This document shows positions 63,688-64,000 of a stretch of DNA of 64,000 nucleotides, in pieces. This DNA is from Benincasa hispida. Lineage: Eukaryota; Streptophyta; Magnoliopsida; Cucurbitales; Cucurbitaceae. The position numbers and the translations under genes were made by a program. Location: positions 18,660,840 to 18,724,839 of the forward strand of contig NC_052350.1 in NCBI RefSeq assembly GCF_009727055.1, written 5' to 3'. The notes under the pieces are model-generated. The model was not told the origin of the DNA, did not search any database, and worked only from the letters and a program-made list of their open reading frames with translations. Positions within the stretch are counted from its first letter, which is position 1. Every line of letters begins with the position of its first letter.

Positions 63688-64000
63688 GACTGATCTCCCC
63701 TCAAGACAATATAAAAAACTCCACACTCATAACAATGCATCACACCTCATTGACAACTGAAACAAGCCCCCCCAATTGGAAAGGATAAAGCTTTTTAATC
63801 ACGGTATATTAAGGTTAAGGCTTAGAGAATTCCTAAGTTCCAAATTCTTACACATTTTTCTAATAAGGAGGCTAACCTTAAAATTGAATGAAACCATAAT
63901 ATATGAATTGCTTGCTTTTAGAAGATCTTCAAAGAAAGAATAAATCTTCTCCGCAAGAAAAAAATAGCAACCCACGAAATCAACAGAATCTTGTCGATAG
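63688..64000. other. Sequence beyond the LTR end, cut by the window edge
   Basis: About 310 bp with no frame or motif that I recognise. It may be host sequence flanking the LTR or part of another repeat. Confidence 0.3.

Overview
The window looks like nuclear DNA of a dicot plant. It is AT-rich (I did not compute the exact figure), the genes are split by many short GT-AG introns, and the products are plant-type: a class II formin with a PTEN-like N-terminus, a reticulon of the RTNLB family and an F-box/FBA protein. Dispersed repeats built on a TATCA-rich, GATAGAC-type motif remind me of cucurbit genomes (cucumber or melon group). That assignment rests on recollection, not on a search.

Layout. 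1-8.3 kb is gene-free: a GC-rich minisatellite, an old LTR fragment in minus orientation, and two tandem copies (A and B) of a roughly 3-kb segment. 8.3-12.1 kb is a decayed non-autonomous LTR retroelement on the minus strand, with a 722-bp 5' LTR, a tRNA-Met type primer-binding site and a truncated 3' LTR. 14.4-18.5 kb (minus) is a complete 13-exon gene for the chaperonin subunit CCT3/TCP-1 gamma. 19.2-23.8 kb is a degenerate tandem array with a monomer near 300-370 bp, interrupted by an LTR-like insertion and followed by a perfect 81-bp inverted repeat. 25.7-35.8 kb (plus) is a 17-exon class II formin gene predicted to encode 1301 aa. 41.1-43.4 kb (plus) is an F-box protein gene. 43.4-52.9 kb is intergenic and holds a solo LTR with near-perfect 5-bp target duplication, a hAT-type non-autonomous element with a perfect 8-bp duplication, fold-back elements and SINE-like remnants. 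53.5-59.25 kb (plus) is a 9-exon reticulon-like gene predicted to encode 543 aa, with three related fold-back elements in its introns. 59.3-64 kb holds another fold-back element and LTR remnants.

The genes are ordinary single-copy-looking housekeeping or regulatory genes. CCT3 belongs to the chaperonin that folds actin and tubulin, the formin nucleates actin, and the reticulon shapes ER tubules. I see no sign that they are co-regulated or form a cluster, and I did not find a new multi-gene system. The least expected signals are structural: the perfect inverted repeat, the tandem array between two divergent genes, a required GC-AG intron in CCT3, a triplicated snRNA-promoter-like module, and the hairpin elements concentrated in the reticulon introns. 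Exon coordinates were worked out by hand from reading frame, splice consensus and known family sequence. Transcript data would be needed to fix UTRs.
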